Assembly (NCBI RefSeq): GCF_030643805.1
Contig: NZ_CP094656.1
Location: 2,852,001-2,916,000, forward strand
Origin: Alkalihalobacillus sp. AL-G
Lineage (GTDB): Bacteria > Bacillota > Bacilli > Bacillales > Fictibacillaceae
Reading direction: 5' to 3'
DNA: 64,000 nucleotides
Positions 29,007 to 39,246 of the stretch are shown piece by piece (the first letter of the stretch is position 1; each line of letters opens with the position of its first letter). The notes beneath the pieces are model-generated. The model did not search any database, was not told where the DNA came from, and saw only the letters and a list, made by a program, of their open reading frames with translations. The position numbers and the translations under genes were made by a program.

Positions 29007-29588
29007 TTAGATGAGACTCTCAATCGTAGACCAGACCTTCTCTTTTCCAAAGGACGTTTCCGCAGAGAAAAGTAGAACTTGATTGTCTTTGGCCATGTTA
29101 AGGGTTTCACGAATTACCTTCACGTGCTTTTGATGCTTGCCTTTCGGTATCTTGTCTGCCTTTGTGGCTACCACGATTACCGGAATGTCAAAATGAGCCA
29201 ACCATTCATACATCAATTGATCATCCTTTGTCGGCGGGTGCCTTACATCAATAAGCTGAATTACCGCTTTAAGCTGTTCGCGTTCCGTCATATACGTTTC
29301 AATCATGCGTCCCCATGCTTCTCGTTCCTTTTTTGAAACCTTTGCGAAGCCATACCCTGGAACATCAACGAAAAACATTTGCTCATTCAACAAATAAAAA
29401 TTAAGCGTCTGGGTTTTACCTGGCTTTGAAGACGTTCGAGCCAGACTTTTTCGATTGATCATCTTATTGATGAACGAAGACTTACCAACATTAGATCGAC
29501 CTGACAAAGCGATCTCAGGCTTAATATCCCCTGGGTATTGCTCAGGTTTGACGGCACTGATTATTAGTTCTGCAGTTTGAATTTTCAT
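29007..29588 (-). CDS. engB: Ribosome-biogenesis GTPase EngB (YsxC/YihA)
   Basis: 193 residues, the usual size. G1 is [12 protein letters not shown] near residue 31, G3 is DVPGYGFA, and G4 is [16 protein letters not shown] is the switch I region typical of YsxC. It helps assemble the 50S subunit and is essential in B. subtilis. Its ATG shares a base with the lonA stop (TAATG), so translation is coupled to lonA. Confidence 0.98.
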   Translation of the reverse strand: MKIQTAELIISAVKPEQYPGDIKPEIALSGRSNVGKSSFINKMINRKSLARTSSKPGKTQTLNFYLLNEQMFFVDVPGYGFAKVSKKEREAWGRMIETYMTEREQLKAVIQLIDVRHPPTKDDQLMYEWLAHFDIPVIVVATKADKIPKGKHQKHVKVIRETLNMAKDNQVLLFSAETSFGKEKVWSTIESLI

Positions 29589-31909
29589 TATTCTTCACCT
29601 GTCAATGCTTCCTTTAAGACTTCATCTAGATGAGTGACAGGTATGAAAGTTAAATCTTCCTTTACACTATCTGGAATATCATCTAAATCTTTTTCGTTAT
29701 CTTTTGGAATTATTATTTTTTTAAGTCCAGCACGATGTGCACTTAATGTTTTTTCCTTCAGACCACCTATCGGCAAAACTCTGCCACGAAGGGTGATCTC
29801 ACCGGTCATCCCTACTTCTTTTCTTACAGGGCGGTTTGTTAGGGCGGAAATTAATGCAGTAGCCATTGTAATCCCTGCCGATGGCCCATCCTTTGGAGTC
29901 GCTCCCTCAGGAACGTGAATGTGAATATCGTTTTTATCCGAAAACTCTGGATCGATATTCAGTTCTTCTGCCCTCGATCGAATATAGCTGAATGCTGCCT
30001 GTGCAGATTCCTTCATTACATCTCCTAGCTTACCCGTAAGGATCAATTTCCCTTTACCAGGAGCTACCGATACTTCAATTGATAATGTGTCCCCACCAGC
30101 TGTCGTATAGGCAAGACCTGTTGCAGCCCCTATCTGATCTTCTTCCTCAGCCTGCCCGTACCGGAATTTCGGCTTACCTAAATAATCCTCTATATTTTTA
30201 TCTGTTATAATGACACGTTTTTTATCTGCAGACACGATTTGCTTTGCTGCTTTTCTACAAAGAGAAGCAATCTGACGTTCAAGGCTTCGCACTCCAGCTT
30301 CTCGAGTATATAGCCGTACAACCTGAAGAATCGCTTCATCGCGAATTTGTACTCTCCCCTTGTCTAGACCATGAGCCTTTACTTGCTTTTTCACAAGATA
30401 TTGCTTAGCAATATGAAGCTTTTCAACCTCGGTATACCCTGCAATCTGAATCAATTCCATCCGATCCAGCAAAGGACCCGGGATTGTTGACATATTGTTC
30501 GCAGTCGTGACAAACATGACCTTCGACAAGTCATAAGGCTCTTCGATATAGTGGTCACTAAACGTGTGGTTTTGCTCTGGGTCAAGAACCTCAAGCAGTG
30601 CTGATGATGGATCACCACGAAAATCATTAGACATTTTATCAATCTCATCCAATAAAAAGACTGGATTAATGGATCCCGCCTTCTTCATCCCCTGAATTAA
30701 ACGCCCTGGCATTGCTCCGACATAAGTTCTTCGGTGTCCTCGGATTTCAGCCTCATCTCTAACCCCACCTAGTGAAATTCGGACAAAATTACGGTTTAAT
30801 GTTCGGGCAATTGACCGTGCTAACGACGTTTTACCAACTCCTGGCGGCCCTACTAGACAAAGGATCGGCCCCTTTAATGAATTCGTCAGCTGTTGAACCG
30901 CTAGATATTCCAGAACCCTTTCCTTGACTTTCTCAAGTCCGTAATGATCCTCATTGAGTATTTTTTCCGCGTGTATAATATCGAGATTATCCTCTGTTTC
31001 CTTAGTCCATGGAATGTTTAACAGCCAGTCAATGTAATTTCTGATAACTGCACTCTCAGCTGAGCTTTGCGGCATTTTTTCGTACCGATCAAGTTCTTTC
31101 ATTGCCATATCTTGAACGTTTTTAGGCATATCCGAGTCATTGATTTTTTCCCGGAGTGACGTTACTTCTCCAGCTTTTCCTTCTTTGTCACCAAGTTCTT
31201 TCTGAATCGCCTTCATTTGTTCGCGGAGATAATACTCTTTCTGGGTTTTCTCCATTGACTTCTTGACTCTTTGGCCTATTTTCTTTTCAAGGCCCAAAAC
31301 TTCTCTTTCATTTTTTAAAATGTGAATGATTTCGTTCATGCGATCCTTGATATCCAATGTTTCAAGGATTTTCTGCTTCTGCTTAACCTTTAGCGGCAAA
31401 TGTGAGGTAACGATATCCGCCAGTCTTCCGGGTTCTTCAATATCTTGTACTGAAGCTAACGTCTCTACGGTTACCTTTTTCGATAAATTTATGTATTGTT
31501 CAAATTGCTTAATCAACGTCCGCATGAGTGCAGTTTCTTCAGCATCTGGTTCAGAACGTTCATCTAATAGCTTTACGGTTACTTCGATATAGTCCTTTTT
31601 AGGATTAAAATCAGTAATCTCACCACGTTGAACACCTTCGACAAGAACTCTAATTGTACCATTAGGGAGCTTCAACATCTGGTTAACCTTTGCGAGCGTA
31701 CCCATATGATAAATTTCATCTTCCGTTGGTTCTTCTATGGCCACTTCTTTTTGAGTGGATAAAAAGATATGCTGATCATCCATCATTACTTGTTCTAAAG
31801 CTTGAACGGACTTTTTACGACCTACATCTAGATGTAACACCATTCCAGGGTAGACGAGAAGTCCTCTTAAAGGTAATAACGGAATTTCTCTGGACGATGA
31901 TCGAGCCAT
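29588..31909 (-). CDS. lonA: ATP-dependent protease La, LonA
   Basis: 773 residues. The N-terminal Lon domain occupies about 1-200, then a coiled linker, an AAA+ domain with Walker [13 protein letters not shown] near 355 and Walker [10 protein letters not shown], then the protease domain with catalytic Ser in [12 protein letters not shown] and Lys in [11 protein letters not shown]. It degrades misfolded and regulatory proteins. A hairpin (ATGACA...TGTCAT) in the short leader before the GGAGG site could affect initiation. Its promoter is at 31993-32022. Confidence 0.98.
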   Translation of the reverse strand: MARSSSREIPLLPLRGLLVYPGMVLHLDVGRKKSVQALEQVMMDDQHIFLSTQKEVAIEEPTEDEIYHMGTLAKVNQMLKLPNGTIRVLVEGVQRGEITDFNPKKDYIEVTVKLLDERSEPDAEETALMRTLIKQFEQYINLSKKVTVETLASVQDIEEPGRLADIVTSHLPLKVKQKQKILETLDIKDRMNEIIHILKNEREVLGLEKKIGQRVKKSMEKTQKEYYLREQMKAIQKELGDKEGKAGEVTSLREKINDSDMPKNVQDMAMKELDRYEKMPQSSAESAVIRNYIDWLLNIPWTKETEDNLDIIHAEKILNEDHYGLEKVKERVLEYLAVQQLTNSLKGPILCLVGPPGVGKTSLARSIARTLNRNFVRISLGGVRDEAEIRGHRRTYVGAMPGRLIQGMKKAGSINPVFLLDEIDKMSNDFRGDPSSALLEVLDPEQNHTFSDHYIEEPYDLSKVMFVTTANNMSTIPGPLLDRMELIQIAGYTEVEKLHIAKQYLVKKQVKAHGLDKGRVQIRDEAILQVVRLYTREAGVRSLERQIASLCRKAAKQIVSADKKRVIITDKNIEDYLGKPKFRYGQAEEEDQIGAATGLAYTTAGGDTLSIEVSVAPGKGKLILTGKLGDVMKESAQAAFSYIRSRAEELNIDPEFSDKNDIHIHVPEGATPKDGPSAGITMATALISALTNRPVRKEVGMTGEITLRGRVLPIGGLKEKTLSAHRAGLKKIIIPKDNEKDLDDIPDSVKEDLTFIPVTHLDEVLKEALTGEE

Positions 31910-31992
31910 AGAAACACACCTCCATCATTCTATTTGAAGGATGACATTCATTGTTGTCATCACCTAATTTTTTTAGGTATTTCATCTAATCA

Positions 31993-32022
31993 ATTCTATC
32001 TGTAAAAACGTTGTTTGTCCAA
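31993..32022 (-). promoter_or_regulatory. Sigma-A-type promoter of lonA
   Basis: TTGGAC, an 18-base spacer, then TAGAAT on the minus strand. I saw no CtsR or CIRCE-type operator near it. Confidence 0.6.
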
Positions 32023-32082
32023 TGAGAAGTCATTACTATTTTCTTGAACTACAGCATCTGAACTCAGTCGGGATTTCCAATT

Positions 32083-32125
32083 AAAAAAGGAAGTCCTGCC
32101 TCAAACAACTCTAGGCGAGGACTCC
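32083..32125 (-). terminator. Terminator of lonB, overlapping its coding end
   Basis: GGAGTCCTCGCC pairs with GGCAGGACTTCC, followed by TTTTTT on the minus strand. The first arm lies in the last lonB codons before TGA. Confidence 0.85.
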
Positions 32126-33768
32126 TGTGCAGCGATATTTTCAACCCGCTCTTTGTGAAAAGAATCTTTAAACACTTCTTCAAAAACATCTTCTAGGTGA
32201 TCCACATAATGAATCGTGATTCCTTCAATTTCTTTCAGGATGGACTGTTGATTTTCTCTAGGGACAAATACCTTTTCCACTCCGGCTTGCTTTGCTGCTG
32301 TAATCTTTGCAAAAACTCCTCCTACTGGCTTCACTCTTCCGTGAATACTGATTTCTCCAGTCATAGCGACTTTATTATCAATCTTTATACCTTTAATGGC
32401 AGAGTAGATAGCCGTTGCAATAGCAGTCCCTGCAGAAGGTCCATCAACAGGGGCACCGCCAGGGAAATTAATATGAATGTCGAAGCTGTTTGCTGAAAGA
32501 CCCATACGTCTTAACAAGGTAAGTACATTTTCAACAGAACTTTTTGCAAGACTCTTTCGACGGATTGACTTCGCTTGACTTCCAATGCTTTCTTCTTCGA
32601 CAATCCCTGTGATCATGATCGTCCCTTTATCTTTGGTCGGAATAACTGTCGCCTCTATTTCAAGTAATGCCCCTGTATTCGGTCCATATACTGCTAATCC
32701 ATTTATGAACCCTATCCTTGGTTTTGCATGGATCTTTGAATCGAGCCTTGGGGTCAGTTGACTTGAATGCAACACCCATTCGATATCATTTTTTGTAAGG
32801 TGGTTACGATCCTCGGTGATAGCCAGACCCGCTGCTATTTGAATGCTGTTTACAGCTTCCCGCCCATTTCTTGCATATTTGGAGAGGAGCTGCAGTGCAC
32901 TTTCTTCAATGGAAAACGAGATCTTTTCAACGGCACGTTTTGCAATTCGGACAATGTCTTCAGCAGTCAGTTCTTTAAAGAATATCTCTAAACAGCGTGA
33001 TCGGATTGCCGGCGGAATTTCATCAGGTGTTCGGGTTGTTGCGCCGATCATGCGAAAATCTGCAGGTAACCCATTTTGAAATACGTCATGTATGTGAGAG
33101 GGTATCTGGGTGTTTTCACTACTATAATAGGCACTTTCCAAAAACACCTTTCGATCCTCTAAAACCTTCAATAGTTTGTTCATCTGTATTGGATGTAGTT
33201 CTCCGATCTCGTCGATGAACAACACTCCACCATGAGCATTGGTCACCGCACCTTGCTTCGGTTGGGGAATTCCAGCTTGTCCCATCGCTCCTGCTCCTTG
33301 ATAAATCGGGTCATGAACCGATCCAATCAATGGATCAGCGATTCCCCGTTCATCGAACCGGGCAGTTGTGGCATCAAGTTCCACAAAAACAGCCGTCGGA
33401 CGAAATGGTGAACGTTTATTTTTCTTTGCTTCCTCAAGGACAATTCTAGCAGCAGCCGTTTTCCCTACACCTGGTGGTCCGTAAATGATGACATGCTGTG
33501 GATTTGGACCACATAGGGCTGCTTGTAGAGCTCGAATCCCTTCTGCTTGACCAATTATTTCATCAAACCTAGATGGTCGAACCTTTTCTGCAAGTGGCTC
33601 ACTTAACGAAATACTTCGCAGCTTTCTAAGCTGATCCATCTCTTTTTTTGATTCTTTATCAATCGAAACCTTTTGGGTCCTTTGGTTTCGTAAAAGATTC
33701 CAAAAGTACAGGCCGATTATGACACCGAAAAACAATTGAACAATCAAAGCTATACCTGTCCAGCTCAT
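32101..33768 (-). CDS. lonB: Sporulation-associated Lon-like protease LonB
   Basis: 555 residues from ATG 33768 (GGAGGGGAAAGC upstream), close to the B. subtilis 552. A membrane segment at residues 3-23 anchors it; LonB lacks the LonA N-domain. The AAA+ part has Walker [14 protein letters not shown] and VLFIDEIGEL. The protease part has the Ser in PVDGPSAGTAIA and the Lys in PVGGVFAKITAA. In B. subtilis it is made in the forespore under sigma-F. The 15 codons before ATG 33768 are not supported as coding. Confidence 0.95.
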   Translation of the reverse strand: MSWTGIALIVQLFFGVIIGLYFWNLLRNQRTQKVSIDKESKKEMDQLRKLRSISLSEPLAEKVRPSRFDEIIGQAEGIRALQAALCGPNPQHVIIYGPPGVGKTAAARIVLEEAKKNKRSPFRPTAVFVELDATTARFDERGIADPLIGSVHDPIYQGAGAMGQAGIPQPKQGAVTNAHGGVLFIDEIGELHPIQMNKLLKVLEDRKVFLESAYYSSENTQIPSHIHDVFQNGLPADFRMIGATTRTPDEIPPAIRSRCLEIFFKELTAEDIVRIAKRAVEKISFSIEESALQLLSKYARNGREAVNSIQIAAGLAITEDRNHLTKNDIEWVLHSSQLTPRLDSKIHAKPRIGFINGLAVYGPNTGALLEIEATVIPTKDKGTIMITGIVEEESIGSQAKSIRRKSLAKSSVENVLTLLRRMGLSANSFDIHINFPGGAPVDGPSAGTAIATAIYSAIKGIKIDNKVAMTGEISIHGRVKPVGGVFAKITAAKQAGVEKVFVPRENQQSILKEIEGITIHYVDHLEDVFEEVFKDSFHKERVENIAAQESSPRVV

Positions 33769-33894
33769 GCTTTCCCCTCCTGTATGTTCATTATTTCTAG
33801 TATCTCCGGGCATGAGCTCAACTAAACGTAATAATTTCCCTGAGGAAAGGAATATGAGAGAGGAATCATCTAGGTTTTGATGGTTGATTCCGCC

Positions 33895-34015
33895 ATTTCT
33901 CGTCCAATTTAATGATTTCTCGTGGAATTCAGATTTTTCTCGTCTAAAATGAAATTTTCGCGTCTAATTTGTAATTTTCTCGTCTAACTCAAAAATCCCT
34001 CGTCTAGGTCGAATT
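33895..34015. repeat. 20-bp tandem repeat, six units
   Basis: CGTCTAATTTGAAATTTTCT-like units start at 33901, 33921, 33941, 33961, 33981 and 34001, with exact 20-base spacing. CTCGTCTAA is the best conserved core; the A/T-rich half varies. The array lies between the clpX terminator and the lonB start. Twenty bases is about two helical turns, so each core faces the same side of the DNA. Confidence 0.88.
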
Positions 34016-34174
34016 TAAGAGGATTTTCGCTTAAATTAAATAAAAGCACAGGCTCTCTGACAGCCATAAAGCCTACAGAGCGACCAATGTGGATTCTGAT
34101 CACATCAACAAGGTTTCCTAAGGCTCGGAACATAAAACAAGAAGCGCCAAAAATTAGCACTACTCGTTTAAATA

Positions 34175-34363
34175 TTATTCTTTGATGTCTGTCATAACAG
34201 ATGTCATAGCTTGTAGGTCAAGATTGCCCTCAACATTTGTACTGTTGGGAGAGTCTTCCTCTTCGAGCATGGCATCAACATTAATGCCAGCCCAAATTCC
34301 AGTGTTTATAGAAGAGTGGGATTTGTCGTTCTCTTCATTTTCTACGTTAACATTTACACCGCT
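34175..34363 (-). pseudogene. Possible 3' remnant of an unknown gene
   Basis: A 62-codon minus-strand frame ends in TAA and is open back to a TGA, but has no start codon near its front. It reads like protein: GVNVNVENEENDKSHSS, then INTGIWAGINVDAMLEEEDS, ending MTSVMTDIKE, acidic and low in hydrophobics. It starts right after the clpX terminator, as if the 5' part was lost. I do not recognise it. Chance is possible at this length. Confidence 0.35.
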
Positions 34364-34366
34364 TCA

Positions 34367-34404
34367 TAAAAAAACACTTCGCTGAATCAGCGAAGTGTTT
34401 TTTC
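34367..34404 (-). terminator. Terminator of clpX
   Basis: AACACTTCGCTGA pairs with TCAGCGAAGTGTT, with U-runs on both strands, 10 bases after clpX. It can act in both directions. Confidence 0.92.
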
Positions 34405-34414
34405 CTTTTATCTT

Positions 34415-35692
34415 TTATGCACTTTCTTTAGGTGTTTCTTTCTTACCTTTAACTACTGTTCCGTCTTCCATCACAAGCTGTGGCGGAACTTTATCGATAA
34501 CGGTTTCGCTTGTAATGATACATTTCTTGATATCTTCACGAGAAGGTAGGTCGAACATGACATCGAGCATGATCCCTTCAATGATTGAACGCAAACCACG
34601 TGCACCTGTTTTTCTTTCGATTGCTTGCTTCGAAATTTCACCTAGTGCGTCTTCAGTAAATTCCAATTCAACGCCATCGAGCTGCAATAACTTTATATAT
34701 TGCTTAACAAGCGCATTTTTCGGTTTCGTCAAAATCTCAACAAGGGCTTCTTCATCAAGTGGTGTTAAGCTTGCTGTGACAGGGAGACGACCGATGAATT
34801 CCGGAATTAACCCAAACCGAAGCAAATCTTCAGGTAACACTTTTGATAAGTATTCTCCTTGCTTTAGGTCCGCATTTTGTGAGCTTTCCGTACCGAATCC
34901 GATGACCTTTTTACCTAAACGACGTTTGACAATCTGCTCGATTCCATCAAAGGCACCACCGCATATGAAGAGAATATTAGTCGTATCTATTTGGATAAAC
35001 TCTTGATGCGGATGCTTTCGTCCACCTTGAGGGGGAACACTTGCAACCGTACCTTCTAATATTTTCAATAGTGCTTGTTGCACACCCTCACCGGATACAT
35101 CGCGTGTGATAGAAGGGTTTTCTGATTTCCGGGCAACCTTATCGATTTCGTCGATGTAGATAATTCCACGTTCTGCTTTTTCGACATCATAGTCTGCAGA
35201 TTGAATTAGTTTAAGGAGAATGTTTTCAACGTCTTCCCCTACATACCCAGCTTCTGTCAATGACGTAGCGTCTGCAATTGCGAACGGTACATTCAAGATG
35301 CGAGCCAATGTTTGAGCGAGTAGAGTTTTACCACTCCCAGTAGGTCCGATCATTGCAATGTTACTTTTCGCGAGCTCGACATCATCGGATTTTTTTGAAG
35401 CATTGATCCGCTTATAATGGTTATACACCGCAACAGATAGCGATTTTTTCGCCTGGTCTTGACCTATGACATAGTCATCAAGAATTTGGCGGATTTCTTG
35501 AGGTTTTGGTACATCTTTAAATTCTACATCCTCTTCTGTACCTAACTCCTCTTCAACGATTTCCGTACATAATTCAATACATTCGTCACAGATATATACA
35601 CCCGGTCCGGCAACCAGTTTTCTTACTTGGTCTTGTGTTTTACCACAGAAAGAACATTTCAGTTGTCCTTTTTCTTCGTTAAATTTAAACAT
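34415..35692 (-). CDS. clpX: ATP-dependent Clp protease ATP-binding subunit ClpX
   Basis: 425 residues. A zinc-binding domain CSFCGKTQD...CDECIELC starts the protein (about 14-38). The AAA+ core has Walker [13 protein letters not shown] near residue 115, Walker [11 protein letters not shown], a GYVGEDVE pore loop, and an [11 protein letters not shown] sensor-2 segment. It unfolds substrates for ClpP, encoded elsewhere. It lies 353 bases after tig and has its own promoter region: a TAAAAT near 35840 on the minus strand looks like a -10, but its -35 is unclear. Confidence 0.98.
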   Translation of the reverse strand: MFKFNEEKGQLKCSFCGKTQDQVRKLVAGPGVYICDECIELCTEIVEEELGTEEDVEFKDVPKPQEIRQILDDYVIGQDQAKKSLSVAVYNHYKRINASKKSDDVELAKSNIAMIGPTGSGKTLLAQTLARILNVPFAIADATSLTEAGYVGEDVENILLKLIQSADYDVEKAERGIIYIDEIDKVARKSENPSITRDVSGEGVQQALLKILEGTVASVPPQGGRKHPHQEFIQIDTTNILFICGGAFDGIEQIVKRRLGKKVIGFGTESSQNADLKQGEYLSKVLPEDLLRFGLIPEFIGRLPVTASLTPLDEEALVEILTKPKNALVKQYIKLLQLDGVELEFTEDALGEISKQAIERKTGARGLRSIIEGIMLDVMFDLPSREDIKKCIITSETVIDKVPPQLVMEDGTVVKGKKETPKESA

Positions 35693-35996
35693 TTAATCAC
35701 CCCTAAAAGTGGTTTGGATGAAGTGTTACTAATAGTCTTTTGCTATAGTTGGTATTTTACACATTGAAACATTTTCAATATGTTTCCATACAAGGCAGAT
35801 CGCTGCTCGTATCGATTTAATTTCGGATTATGTATACGATTTTATCATGAAGATATCGAAAACAAAAACAATAACCCTTTTTACTGATTCCTGTTTTGAT
35901 ATGTACAATGTTAGGGTGCCGGTAAGTATCAGTATAGTCATAAAACAAGGATGTAATTCCTAGATCATAGTTATTTTCAAAACATTTTTCTTATGT
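35693..35996. other. Gene-free region between tig and clpX
   Basis: AT-rich with no credible ORF. A minus-strand TAAAAT near 35840 may be the clpX -10. Otherwise nothing recognised apart from the tig terminator at its right side. Confidence 0.4.
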
Positions 35997-36030
35997 GTAA
36001 AACAAGGCACGAATAAATCGCGCCTTGTTC
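35997..36030 (-). terminator. Terminator of tig
   Basis: AACAAGGCGCG pairs with CGTGCCTTGTT (one G-U pair), followed by TTTT on the minus strand, shortly after tig. Confidence 0.85.
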
Positions 36031-36045
36031 TAATTTTATTATATA

Positions 36046-37341
36046 TTATGCAACAGTTTTACTATTCTCTACAAGAAAGTCAATAGCTTTACGGACTTTC
36101 AAATCACTTTTAAGAAGGTCAGGTCCGCCTTGCATTGCAAGCATTTGCTTCATCTTATCGACTTCCATTTGGTACATTTCAGCCATTTTCTTAATTTCCT
36201 CTTCCACTTCTTCTTCATCAGCTTCGATGTTTTCAGCTTCTGCGATAGCTTCAAGAGTTAAGTTTGTGCGAACACGCTTTTCAGCATCCTCGTTCATTTG
36301 TTCCTTTAATTGATCTTCTGATGTACCAGAGAATTGATAGTACATTTCAAGGTTCATCCCTTGCATTTGTAAACGTTGATCAAATTCCTTCATCATACGA
36401 TCAAGTTCAGTTTCAATCATCGCTTTTGGAACATCGATTTCTGCATTAGCAGATGCCTTTTCAACGAGTTGATCACGCTTTTCGTTTTCAGCTTGAGTTG
36501 TTTTTTCGTTTTGTAGACGCTCTTTAATGTTTGCCTTCAATTCATCAAGCGTTTCTACTTCTTCGTCAGCATCCTTAGCGAATTCACCGTTAAGCTCTGG
36601 AAGTTCAAGCTGCTTGATTTCGTGAATTTTCACTTTGAAGACAGCTTCTTTTCCTGCAAGCTCTTCAGCATGATATTCTTCAGGGAATGTAACAGTTACA
36701 TCTTTTTCAGCACCCGTCTCTTCTCCGACAAGCTGCTCTTCAAAACCAGGAATAAAGGAACCTGATCCGATTTCAAGTGAATAGTTTTCAGCTTTTCCGC
36801 CTTCAAACGGTTCACCATCTACGAAACCTTCGAAATCAAGAACGATCGTATCGCCGTCCTCTACTTTCCCGTCCTCTTTAACCGCTAGTTCAGCATTCTT
36901 CTTTTGAAGCTCTTTAAGTTCATTTTCAACATCTTCTTCGGTTACAGTCGTTTCCTGCTCATCAACTTCAAGACCTTTGTATTCGCCTAGTTTCACCTCA
37001 GGCTTTATCGTAACAGTCGCTTTGAAAATAAGGTTCTTGCCTTTTTCCATTTGCTCGATATCAACATCCGGTTGATCGACAGGCTCGATTCCTGTTTCCT
37101 GAATAGCTTCACTGTATGCACTTGGTAGTAAAATATCTAAAGCATCTTGGTATAGTGCTTCTACACCGAAACGCTTTTCAAACATAGAACGAGGAACTTT
37201 CCCTTTACGGAAACCAGGTACGTTTACTTTTTTAACGACCTTTTTAAATGCCTGATCCAACGCAGTGTCTACGCGTTCAGCTTCTACTTCAATCGTTAAG
37301 ACACCTTGGTTGCCTTCTTGCTTTTCCCAGTTTGCACTCAT
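36046..37341 (-). CDS. tig: Trigger factor
   Basis: 431 residues from ATG 37341, with GGAGGG 10 bases upstream; the earlier in-frame ATG is part of that site. The ribosome-binding signature is [13 protein letters not shown] near residue 40, then a FKBP-type PPIase domain about 150-245 ([20 protein letters not shown]), then a long Glu/Met-rich C-terminal arm region. A ribosome-bound chaperone for nascent chains. A small palindrome (37382-37416) sits 41 bases before the start. Confidence 0.97.
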   Translation of the reverse strand: MSANWEKQEGNQGVLTIEVEAERVDTALDQAFKKVVKKVNVPGFRKGKVPRSMFEKRFGVEALYQDALDILLPSAYSEAIQETGIEPVDQPDVDIEQMEKGKNLIFKATVTIKPEVKLGEYKGLEVDEQETTVTEEDVENELKELQKKNAELAVKEDGKVEDGDTIVLDFEGFVDGEPFEGGKAENYSLEIGSGSFIPGFEEQLVGEETGAEKDVTVTFPEEYHAEELAGKEAVFKVKIHEIKQLELPELNGEFAKDADEEVETLDELKANIKERLQNEKTTQAENEKRDQLVEKASANAEIDVPKAMIETELDRMMKEFDQRLQMQGMNLEMYYQFSGTSEDQLKEQMNEDAEKRVRTNLTLEAIAEAENIEADEEEVEEEIKKMAEMYQMEVDKMKQMLAMQGGPDLLKSDLKVRKAIDFLVENSKTVA

Positions 37342-37381
37342 GACTATAATTCCCTCCAACATTTATCTTCTTAAAGTATGT

Positions 37382-37416
37382 GTTCAAAAAGTAGACCAAT
37401 TGGATACTTTTCAAAC
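37382..37416. repeat. 35-bp palindromic mini-element upstream of tig
   Basis: GTTCAAAAAGTA, a short AATT-centred middle, and TACTTTTCAAAC. The left arm is identical to the left end of the 60228-60620 element. It may be a solo end pair or an internal-deletion derivative. Confidence 0.55.
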
Positions 37417-37487
37417 ATCCTTTTAAAACTTCATTAACGTATCAATGAGTTTACAACCACTTCATTATAACACATGGCTATTGGTTT

Positions 37488-38588
37488 TCAACTGTTAGGG
37501 TGGTTCCCCGAAAAACCAATATCTTTCATCGAAATCCGTTCAATTTCTAAGATTTTTTCAACAGCATTTTCGATGGTTTCTTCATTGAGCGAAAAGGTTT
37601 GCTTCAGTTCATTCACATCAAACTCAATACCGTTTAACCGATGGGAAACTTCTAGTACCGCTGTTGCCCACAATTGTTCGTTTAAAGGGTCAGGTTGAAA
37701 CGGATAGATCATAAACAAGTAATGATCCCATATTTGTATCGCCATTTCCATCAAGGTTGGATTTTTTTGTTCGAGTTGATGGGAGACGATTTTCTTAACA
37801 AGCCTATAAAATTGTCCTTCAGGTATGTCGACTAGGTTACTCGTATGTACGGTTATCGTTTTACCAAATTTATGTATATCCATCGAATCGGAAATGTTCC
37901 CGTCTTTCATCATCTGTAAAACAATCGTTTTTAGAGATGGATTTGCATCCGGATATGTAAGAAACTTCTTTAACTCTTCCTTAATGATAGGGTGCCCGAC
38001 TGCTTCAATTGACTGGACTGCTTGCCATTGAAGTTTAGAATCCGGAGACTGAAGCTGAGCAGCTATTCTATCAAGGTCATTTTCCGAAAGCATTTCCGCT
38101 TTTTTCTCGTAAACGTTCTCCGTTTGATCTGTGTCGTCCACAGCCATTTTACGACTGAAATAGAGCAGCTGATAAAAGTTTTCGGCCATTTGTGCGGGTA
38201 AGGTTTGTTCTTGGATGACTGCCTCTAGAATTTCCACTACTTCTTCATAATCCCCTAATTGGATGAGGATCGATATGTATATCTGAAGCACGTCATAATA
38301 CTCACCTATATCTTTTTTAAGGATCTCGTCACACTTTTCCTTCGCCTCTTCAAGCTGACCTAGTTCGACCAAACTCAAAACAACCCCGACATTTCCCTGT
38401 GGGTGCTCTGGTTCCATTTCGATCAACTGTTGAAAATAATTAAGTGATTCTTTAAATTTTTTTTGTTTAAGAGCAGACATTCCCTTATTAACAAGCTTTC
38501 CGGTTAGGTTTGGGAAGTAGACGATTTTACTGTCATGCGGCCCTTTTTGATGTTTTTCCAAATCAATCTCCCCGCTTTTTACAGACAC
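37488..38588 (-). CDS. ysoA: TPR-repeat protein YsoA
   Basis: 366 residues. Tetratricopeptide repeats lie around residues 32-150 (ALKQKKFKESLNYFQQLIEM and AEKCDE-type helices), followed by a helical C-terminal domain with HRLNGIEFDVNELK. B. subtilis ysoA lies at the same place, upstream of tig, and its function is unknown. TPRs point to protein binding in the cytosol. It ends about 147 bases before the tig start, so the two may share a transcript. An alternative ATG 36 codons in has a poorer site. Confidence 0.85.
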   Translation of the reverse strand: MSVKSGEIDLEKHQKGPHDSKIVYFPNLTGKLVNKGMSALKQKKFKESLNYFQQLIEMEPEHPQGNVGVVLSLVELGQLEEAKEKCDEILKKDIGEYYDVLQIYISILIQLGDYEEVVEILEAVIQEQTLPAQMAENFYQLLYFSRKMAVDDTDQTENVYEKKAEMLSENDLDRIAAQLQSPDSKLQWQAVQSIEAVGHPIIKEELKKFLTYPDANPSLKTIVLQMMKDGNISDSMDIHKFGKTITVHTSNLVDIPEGQFYRLVKKIVSHQLEQKNPTLMEMAIQIWDHYLFMIYPFQPDPLNEQLWATAVLEVSHRLNGIEFDVNELKQTFSLNEETIENAVEKILEIERISMKDIGFSGNHPNS

Positions 38589-38959
38589 TTTAAAGTAAGT
38601 TTAGCAGTTTAGTTCACTAAAAACAAATATATTCATGCAGGCATTACCTGCATTGATATCGTTTTGACAAAGATGAAACAGTTCTAGATTTTAAGGCTGG
38701 GTATACCGCTTTTGATGTGATGATTGGAACACTTTGGTTGGTTGATTATTCACCTATTTATATTGTGGGTTACAAAATGGTTACTTAAGTTACTGAATTA
38801 TCCGCCATTCCGATTCTAGAACTTATAATCCTTAGAGTCCCTACATTCGAAGATTTTTTGCATATTAGATCGCGAATACACTTGAATCCTGATCTTATTC
38901 ATAAAATATGGCCATTACTAAGCCTTGTCAAGCATGCTCACTTTTCTGGTAGATGACGC
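38589..38959. other. Gene-free region between ysoA and the tRNA genes
   Basis: About 370 AT-rich bases with no credible ORF, repeat or RNA seen. In B. subtilis this side of ysoA holds the leu/ilv operon, which is absent here. The ysoA promoter should lie at the left side, but no clear -35/-10 pair was picked out. Confidence 0.4.
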
Positions 38960-38986
38960 AAAAAAACCTTTGCATAAGCAAAGGTT
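38960..38986 (-). terminator. Terminator of the tRNA unit
   Basis: AACCTTTGC and GCAAAGGTT around a 4-base loop, followed by TTTTTTT on the minus strand, after tRNA-Arg. Confidence 0.9.
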
Positions 38987-39006
38987 CATATTATGTATGG
39001 TATAGA

Positions 39007-39083
39007 TGGCGTCCCAGGAGCGATTCGAACGCCCGACCGACAGCTTAGAAGGCTGTTGCTCTATCCTGCTGAGCTACTGGGAC
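39007..39083 (-). tRNA. tRNA-Arg (anticodon TCT)
   Basis: The cloverleaf folds fully on the minus strand: acceptor GTCCCAG/CTGGGAC, anticodon stem ACAGC/GCTGT with loop CTTCTAA, and TTCGAAT in the T loop. The discriminator is G and CCA is encoded. 77 bases including CCA. Confidence 0.97.
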
Positions 39084-39086
39084 CTA

Positions 39087-39160
39087 TGGAGCGGGTGATG
39101 AGAATCGAACTCACGACCAGAGCTTGGAAGGCTCTTGTTTTACCACTAAACTACACCCGC
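39087..39160 (-). tRNA. tRNA-Gly (anticodon TCC)
   Basis: Acceptor GCGGGTG/CACCCGC, anticodon stem AGAGC/GCTCT with loop CTTCCAA, and TTCGATT in the T loop; discriminator T and CCA encoded. It precedes tRNA-Arg by 3 bases on the same strand, so both are one transcript. Confidence 0.97.
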
Positions 39161-39246
39161 ATTTATCAGCGACAATATTTAATATACCGGAATAATTGCT
39201 TTTTGTCAATGAATTTTTCAAGAAAACTCATTACTACATTACCACA

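Noticed and set aside
33895-34015. 20-bp array as a CRISPR or origin iterons
   Set aside because: No spacers, no cas or replication initiation gene, and the setting is ordinary chromosome between clpX and lonB.
34182-34385. 67-codon plus-strand ORF between lonB and clpX
   Set aside because: It runs into the clpX terminator and its serine-rich sequence is the antisense of a more protein-like acidic minus-strand frame.
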